Positions 47,701 through 56,700 of a DNA stretch of 64,000 nt are shown piece after piece. Within the stretch, counting starts at the first letter, position 1, and every line of letters starts with the position of its first letter. The stretch is taken from positions 17,308,001 to 17,372,000 of the forward strand of contig NC_072805.1 of assembly GCF_028583425.1 (NCBI RefSeq), read 5' to 3'. A program made the translations under genes and the position numbers. The DNA is from Eublepharis macularius. Taxonomy: Eukaryota > Chordata > Lepidosauria > Squamata > Eublepharidae. A model generated the notes under the pieces. The model had not been told where the DNA came from. It was given only the letters and a program-made list of their open reading frames with translations, and made no database searches.

Positions 47701-50700
47701 AGGCACAGGAAGGCCACAGAAAGCTGGTCATGCAGGCTAGCTAAGTTCAAGATCGGCACTAGTTCCAAGGACGAGCCAAGCCTTTCCAGTGCTTCCAAGC
47801 CCAGATGTTTAGCCCTTTCTCCATATGCGTGAAGGGAGATACTCCCAAGAAGAAGCCACCCAATCTGATGAAGGCCCAATTGATGTGTTAGGTTGCAGGG
47901 TGCTTCAGCATTTCCCTGAGGATGCTATTCAAGGTCAAAGCAGTAGAGGAAGGCCATCATCCGAAGCTCAGGAACCTGCCTTCCACAAGACCCCCAAGCA
48001 AACAGCCAGCAAGATTTAGTGCAGTGGGTTGCTCTGGACTTTGGTGACACATAAAAAGAAAGCGCACATACGTGCAATGGGCATACCCTGTAATTCCTTT
48101 GATGGGATTCAGCCATACATCTGCAGCTGATCATTAAATAGCCCTGTCACGTCTAGTGTAAGGAAAGGGCAAAGAGGAAAAAAAAGGAGGGGTGACCAAG
48201 AAAGAACTGAACTCTGGACGAAAAAGCAGGAGACAGCAAGGTCAAACCTACAGGCAAACAGAGGGAGTGTAAGCCTAGTTCTGGAGGTGTGAGAAGATTT
48301 ATCTAGGACTCCAGATTTGGAAACAGGTAACAGCTCATACCTGAAGGGGTGGAGGTCACGGCAGCTCCAGCTGCAAACCGATATTCTCCTGTAGGATCAG
48401 GTTGCAGTTTAAGCCTGGGGACGGAGTGCAATGAATTCTAGCCACAATCAAGTTGCTCGCTGTCAAGATCCTGGATTCTCTCCAACAGGGACCCTAAGCA
48501 GCTTACAACTTTCTCCCCTCCTCCATTTTATGCTCACGCCAACCCTGTGAGGTAGCTTAGGCTGAAAGAGAGTGACTGCCCCAAGGTCACCCAGCAAACT
48601 CCCATGGCAGAAGGAGGGGGATTTGAACTTGGGTCGCCCAGATCTTAGTTTAACAATGATTCCATGCTGGCTCTTATGACTACCTTCTGCTAAGCTATAA
48701 GATCATACCCTCGATTAGGAATAAGACTCCGTTCTCTTGTATTCTGCGCATTTTAATCGCCTTGTTACTGAACCTATAAACATGCTGCTTGTTGATACGC
48801 ATTACTGATGGACTAAGAGAGCTGCGTAGCTAGGATTACGCCTCCTGAAATCTTGTGGTATTTAGAAAGCTTTGAGAGCTTATGTGTATGACTGGATTTC
48901 CCCTTGTTTGATTACTCAACAATGGACGGATGGCAGTTAAAAAGTGTGAACTGACACGGCTGCAAAGCACAGTTTTGCACGGGATGTAAAGGCGTAGACA
49001 CATGGGAAAATCAGGCTCAGAAAAAGAAGATCAAAAGAAAAGCTACAATATGGACAGCCCATGTGAGCTACTGCCTCTACGTGCCGTATTTCAATGGCTT
49101 TGAAATGGATTGAACTAGCATGATTTCTTGTATAGAATTCTAGGAACTGTCATTTTTGGACAGAGCAATGTTTTGAGATGCCTCTCTGGTTATCTGTCAC
49201 AGGCACAACAACGTATTGGTCCCTTTTCACCCCAAAACTGAACTACAGCAGGGCACATTTGAAAAAGATCAGGAATATTTCCAAAGACGCTCCTTCTGGT
49301 CCTAGAAGCACGACTATCGTCAGGAAAGTACCAAGCCAGAAAGAAACAAGAACAGACACAACCACAGGATTACATAAAAGTTCTATTAGGGGGAAAACGA
49401 AAGGAAAAGACTAGAAATGGAACACAGATGCCTACCTTCCAACGGCTTCTGTCTGCTTATGGTTTCCCAACACATCATTCCAAAGCTAAGCAAAAATATC
49501 AGGGGGAAAAGATGTATTACTTTGGAGTCGCTGCTATCTCAACTAGCAAATTCACAAGTCTAAGGTGCCGTTTCCATAACATACATTTCTCTTTACTGAC
49601 AGCCTTTCTATTCTGAATATTTGGGAACAAGTACTTTGGGCCCTTTGCTCCAAGGCTTTTACAGCTTTCCTGATATCAAATGTCATCTTTCTCCCCAAAT
49701 TTCCTCTTTTGGCAGAAACTCAAGGCAACCTGTATTCTTGTTCTAGTTGGGCAAACAACAGCTTGGGAGGGTTGACAGGGAAGATATAGACCACTGCCCT
49801 GCCTGCCGCAACATACATCCAAGCCACATTCCCTAGTTAGCAATAACAATGCTCTGGAAATCTGTTCACAGATCTTTCAGCATCTGGCTTGACTCTCAAA
49901 GTCCAGATGTTGAGTAATTTGCCCAAGGCCAGGGGGACCCCAACATGGTGCCCGTGGGCACCATGGCACCTCCTGGCAGCTTTCCTGGCACCCGCTGAGT
50001 GTTTTCAGAAAGTGAGTGGGGCCAGTTTGGGCTTTTGCTCAGCAGGGCTTCTGATTGGCCACCAGAAATCTGTCATATTGCCAGATGGTTGTTTCTTAGC
50101 TAAGTTAATAAGTATACTTGTGCTCGCGAATATTTTATCTGGTCTCCATCTTCTGTCTGATTTTGATAAACTAAATTTTATACTTTCAGATACAGACCCT
50201 TTTATTTTGAACAAGATGGCCCTCTATGCCCCGGCTGCTAGGAAAATAAGGGCAAATGTGGCAACCAGGAAGGAGAGTAAACATCTGATATATTTATTTT
50301 ATTTATTTTATTTATTTATTCAATTTATATACCGCCCATCCCAGGGGCTCTGGGCGGTGAACAGTTAAAATTGATAAAAACAAAAACTAAAATCAATATA
50401 CAAATAATAAAACAAATTAACAAGGTGCAGTGGTGGGGAGAACCTTCCCCACCCCAAAGGTGGGAGGCCGACATGGCACCGCCCCCTTCAATCACCAAAC
50501 GCCTGGCGGAACAGCTCTGTCTTACAGGCCCGGCGGAACGATAATATGTCCCGCTGGGCCCGGGTTTCCATTGACAGAGCGTTCCACCAGGCTGGGGCCA
50601 GGACTGAAAAAGCCCTGGCCCTGGTTGAAGCCAGGCGGGCTTCCTTAGGGCCGGGGACCACAAGTAAATATTTATTCGCTGATTGGAGCGATCTCCGGGG

Positions 50701-53700
50701 AACGTACAGGGAGAGGCGGTCCCGAAGATATGCCGGTCCCAACCCACTCAGGGCTTTAAAGGTAAGAACCAACACTTTGAACCTGATTCGGAATTCAACT
50801 GGAAGCCAGTGCAGCTGGCGCAGGACAGGTGTGATGTGTGACTGGTAAGGTATACCAGTCAGGACCCGTGCCGCCGCATTCTGGACCAGTTGTAGTTTCC
50901 GGATCAGGCCCAGGGGTAGCCCAGCGTAGAGTGAGTTACAGTAATCTAGCCTGGAGGTGACCGTTGCATGGATCACTGTAGCCAGGTCCTGGGGCGTCAG
51001 GTAGGGGGCAAGTTGCCTGATCTGACGAAGATGGAAAAATGCAGACTTGGCAACCGCCGTGACCTGGGCCTCCATCGATAGGGAGGCATCCAGGAACACA
51101 CCCAGACTCTTTACCACTGGCAAAGTTGCCAGTGGTGTCCCATCCAGGGCAGGGAGCTGGATCCCAACATCTGGCAGCCCCCGTCCCAGCTGCAGGACCT
51201 CCGTCTTCACTGGGTTCAATTTCAGCCTGCTCTGTTTCAACCATGCCGTCACAGCCTCCAAAGCTCTGGCCAGATTGTCTGGGGCCGTATCTGGCCGGCC
51301 GTCCATCAACAGAAAAAGTTGGGTGTCATCCGCGTATTGATGACAACCCAGCCCAAACCTCCGCACCAACTGGGCGAGGGGGCGCATATAGATGTTAAAT
51401 AACATTGGGGAGAGTATCGCCCCTTGGGGAACCCCGCACACCAAAGGGTGACGGGCCGATAGATCTCCCCCGAGCGCCACCCTCTGTCCCCGACCCTGGA
51501 GAAAGGAGACCAGCCACTGTAAGACTGTCCCCCTAATCCCCACGTTGGCAAGGCGGCTGGCCAACAAATCATAGTCAACCGTGTCAAACGCTGCTGTGAG
51601 ATCAAGTAACACAAGCAGCGCTGACCCGCCTCGATCCAGATGCCTGCGAAGGTCGTCTGTGAGGGCAACCAAGGCTGTCTCCGTCCCATGGCCAGGACGG
51701 AAGCCAGACTGGAATGGGTCCAGGACTAGAGCATCATTCAGGAATTCCTGCAGTTGTACCGCCACTGCCCACTCAATCACCTTGCCCAGGAACGGGAGGT
51801 TCGACACTGGGCGGTAACTGGACGGGGCGGTGGGGTCCAAAGATGGTTTTTTCAGGAGGGGCCGCACTACCGCCTCCTTTAACACTCCTGGAAAAACCCC
51901 AGAGCTCAGGGAGATGTTAACAATGGCCTCCAGATGGTCCCGTAGCCCCTCTGAGCTGGCCTTCACCAGCCAGGATGGGCAGGGGTCCAGAGGACAGGTG
52001 GTTGGCCTCATCCCCTGCAGGATCCTGTCAACATCGTCCTGAGAGAGCAGGCTGAAATGGTCTAATACGGACCCAGAAGACGGCCAAGGGGTCTCTAGTT
52101 CCCTTACTGTATCAACAGTGGGTGGCAGGCCACGGCGAAGGGACAAGATTTTACCCGCAAAATAGCTCGCAAAAGCCTCGCAGCCAATAGTTGAATTAAG
52201 AATTTGGTGGTCTCCCTGAGAGAGGGAGACCAAGGACCGAACTGTTTGAAATAATTGAGCCGGGCGTGAGCTAGCGGATGCAATGGAAGCAGCAAAGAAA
52301 TCCCTCTTTGCTGCTTTCACTGCCACCTCATAGGCTTTCATAAACGTCCTATAAGATGTTCTTGCCTCTTCGTCGCGCCCCCGCCTCCACACTTGCTCTA
52401 GTCGTCTCAGAGACCGCTTCATCTGGCGAAGCTCCTCGGTAAACCAAGGAGCTACCCGTTTGCGGGCTCGGAGAGGACGGCAGGGGGCAATAGCGTCGAT
52501 GGCTTCGGAAAGACGGCCATGCCAATCATCCACCAGCTCATCTAACGTACTGCCAGGGGGCATCGGATCCCGCAGAGCCACCTGGAAACCAATTGGATCC
52601 ATAAGCCTCCGCGGGCGAGCGTAAATCCGCTCACCGCCCACCCGGGAAAGGAGCGGCATGCTCAGACGAGCCTTCAGAACAAAGTGATCTGACCATGGCA
52701 CTGCATCATAGGCATCCAGGACCACCATCACCCCTGCCCCAAAAATCAAATCCAGCGTGTGACCTGCTTGATGCGTGGGAGCCGAAACAAACTGGGAGAG
52801 TCCTAGGGCCGCCATGGAGGACACCAGGTCAATGGCCTGCATGGAGGCATCGTCGTCAGCATGGACGTTGAAATCCCCGAGATCCCCGATTGTCTTATAA
52901 GCTGCTGGAAATTATTTGGTTTTAATGTTGTTAACTTTTACATTTTAGGCAAAATGCATTTTATAATAATTTTATTTATATGTATGTAATTATATCTGTA
53001 TTCTTGTATTTTTTTTTGCTTTTAATGGTTTTGGATTGTATATTGTATATGCCTATGGCCATATACAATGAATTCATTCAAGTTGGTATACTTGTGTTTA
53101 TGAAATAACCATATGTTCATTTGGAAAAGTATCCTGTTAAACAGTGCTTCTGTTGGAAATACTGAAGAGCTACAGTCAAGAGTTATGTCTAACCACACCC
53201 TCTGATGTTTTGTGGTTGGCTCCGCCTCCTGTGGTAGCCATTTTGTGGTTGCACCCACCACTCTGTGTCAGATTTCAGGCTCAAAACACTGGGGATCCCG
53301 ACCAAAGATCTTGGTGAACTGCTGCCAGTAGGAATAGATAGGACGAACATCCCTGCACTTTGAGACATTATAAGGCAGCGTCATCTACCAGAAAAATGGC
53401 AATATGAAAGCCCTATTCAAGCCTGGAAGTATCAGCTGACGAAATTCTGCTTGGAAAGAGGGAGAAAAAAATGGCTCACCTGTAAATATCACTTTCTTGA
53501 GAGAAGTTGCCTCCTTGGAGTATTTCAGGGGAGAGGTAAAGCAAATCCCAACAACTTTTGTTGCAGTTCTGTAGGTCAGACATCAATTGCTGCCTTCGCC
53601 AGGTGGGGAAGCCATAATCTGATACCTGGAATCGAGGAAGGAAGGAACCACTTTAAGGTATAAAGCACGCCTTGGCCAAGCCCTTCTGTGTATTTTAATG

Positions 53701-56700
53701 CTTGTTACATCATCTTCTTGAAGCTTTCTTTTAAATGCATTTAATTCTAAGCTAGAAGGCAATGGGGGAGGGTGGCACTTTTACAAACCCTACCTTAGCT
53801 CTGTACTCAAGATCTAGGAGGACATTGGAAGGTTTCAGGCTGCGGTGAAGGATGGGGGGCTCCAAACTGTGTAGATGGCTGAGGCCTTCTGCTACATCTG
53901 TCAGGATCCTCATGCACAAAGGAAGAGGCAGATCCGGATAGAGTTCATGCTAAAAAAAATAAAAATCCAAATAACACAATCGTTTCATTCTTAGACTATT
54001 CTTGATTTCTATCCCGCCTTATCCCAAAAGGTTTATTGTGAATTTGGAAGCTAAGCAAGGTTAGTACTTGGATGGGAGAGCACCAAGGAAGCCCAGAGTC
54101 GCTACGCAAAGGAAGGCAATGGCAAAACACCTTTGCTCATCTCTTGCCTGGAATGCTCCATGGATGGGGTCACCACAAATTGGTCGTGACTTGAAAGCTT
54201 GAACAGTTATAGCTTGAGCTCGTCAGAGCTTGGAAGCTAAGAAGAGTCCACCCTGTTTAGTACTTGGATGGGAGACCACCAAGGAAGTCCAGGGTTGCTA
54301 TGCAGGGGCAGGCAATGGCAAACCACCTCTGCTCATCTCTTGCCCTGAAAACCCCATGAGGGGTTGTGACTTGACAACACTTTATTATTATTATTAATTA
54401 TAAGGTCATTGGAAAATAACGCATACTGTAAAAATACTAAATTTAATAATCTGACTGAAAAATGTAACAGCCTTTGGTCATATACAATGATTTTTTACTT
54501 AAAGGTAAAGGTGCAAGCACCGAGTCATTACTGACCCATGCGGGGGACGTCGCATGATGATATTTTCTTGGCAGACTTTTTGTTACGGGGTGGTTTGCCG
54601 TTGCCTTCCCCAGTCACCTTCCCCAACTGAAAAAGAACTCAGTAGGCCCCACCTCAATTATCTGCATAAGAAATTGCTCTCCCTTTTGCATACCTCATGG
54701 ATGAGGGCATGGAGTGATCCGTTGTGCATCCATTCAGTAACCACCCCGAGAAGTCCTTGGAACTGGTAGATGCCAATGGAAGGCATGAGTCTTTCACAAT
54801 GAATCTGCTGGATGCCAGCTACCTCTTCAAGCAGTGCCTTCAGGTCTCTGAAAACACATTCATAATTACAGGCAGTGATTTCATTCACAATGACTGCTTT
54901 AAATGAAATGAGGAAGACTGGGACTACGGAAAGGAAAGGGGAACTATGTGGTCCTCTACTGGTAGGTTCATCGTGGCTCGCTCAGCCACTTTCCTCCAGG
55001 GCTGAGCTCGACTGTTTTTGTTTGCACAATCAAGGCCAGAGTCAGCACATGGTGAGGTGGGGCCCGTGGCTTTGGGTGCGGTCTGCTGGTGCTGACTCCC
55101 TCCCTACTCATGCGTCTCCTCAGATGCTGCCATTCACACCCTTTCCATTGCCTGTCTGTGAGTGCTTTGTTCCAGCTGCATATGCTGCCTAGTGCTACTG
55201 GAGAAGGGCATGTGGGTGGTGCATAAAGCGTCAGCATTCCTGGTGGCCACGGCAGTGGCACCCACCACCCAGCACCACCAGGGAAAGCTGTGTCTGCAGT
55301 GGTGGGACATCTTGCAAACGGGCAAAGGAAGGCCCCACAGGCAGGTGGGGGTAAGTGAGTGAGACGGAGTTCCCAGGTGCCCGTGGGTGGCGGGCAAACT
55401 CCCAGAGGTTTGCCCCATTGCCCATTGATCTGCCAGTATTTGGTAGGAGCTGGCAAGCCACCGGAGGTTGCCCACCACTAGCAGGCACTCTGGGAACACG
55501 AGCACTGTGCACACTCCTGCGGGGCATGACGATGTCACTTCCTGAAATGACATGGTTGCGCAGGCCGCAGGTGTGCTTCTGCACTTTGCTGGGGCCGATT
55601 GCGGCCCCAAACAGGCAAGAATTAGCCCCACACAAAGGGCAGGAGCATGCTGGAGTTCAGTGTGATGATGTCATTTCCCAGAAGTGACATCATCACACAC
55701 GTGCTGGGAGTGCGCACGTACAGGGAGGTTAAGTGGACCTGATAACCCTAGAGTGGGATGTCAAGAAGGGGAGGCCAGCAGTGGGCCTAAGCCGCCCCCT
55801 CCAGAACTAGAACTGGTCCCGTGTACAAGACAAGGGGCAAGTACCTTCTCTTGGACTCTGAGGTCATGTGGGAAGGGCTGACAAGGCCTAGATCAAGTAA
55901 TAGCAATGCTGGAGGTTTCCCAAGGCCCCAGAATGACAAAAAGCCCCCAAAGCCCCAAAAGTATCAATGCCAACATCAGGAGAAGGCCTTGTCCTCTATG
56001 CCCTTTTGGTTGAGCCTCCCGGGCAACAGACCGGCCACTGCATGAGTCAGGATGCTGGACTAAATGGATCCCTTGTCTGATCCTATAGGGCTCTTCTTAC
56101 GTTATGCAGTTTTTGTCCACATGATTTTTGCACCATCTCCAGCATAGCCTTTTCGGTAGCTGAAAGAGGTCCCTCCTCCTCCTTTCATCAGCAGAAGGGT
56201 TCTTATAATCCAACTCAAAGGTTTTAAAATAGAGGAGAAACCAGGGATTTTTTTCAGCTGGAATGCGGTGGAACGGAGTTCCGGAACCTCTTGAAAATGG
56301 TCACATGGCCGGTGGCCCCGCCCCCTGATCTCCAGGCAGAGGGGAGTTGAGATTGCCCTCCGCGTTGTGCAGCACGGAGGGCAATCTAAACTCCCCTCTG
56401 TCTGGAAATCAGGGGACGGGGCCACTGGCCATGTGACCATTTTTGCCGAGGGCAATTTAAACTTTAAAAAACAACCCCCCCCCTTGTTCCAGCTGACCCA
56501 AAGTGACGTCATTGTGCGGTCCTGAGTTCCACCACTGAGTTCCACAACCTCTTTTCCCAGGAAAAAAAAGCCCTGGGAGAAACCAATGGTAAAGCAATGC
56601 TTGGTGAGTAAAAAGTTATAGGTTCAGTTCCTAATATCACCAGTTTAGTAATCTTAGAAAACTTGGCAGAGAACAACTGTTTCCTGCTCAAGACCAATTC

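Noticed and set aside
54968-55635. Overlapping minus-strand frames of 134-165 codons
   Set aside because: Three overlapping frames are open in a GC-rich repeat block related to 29704-30100; no domain.
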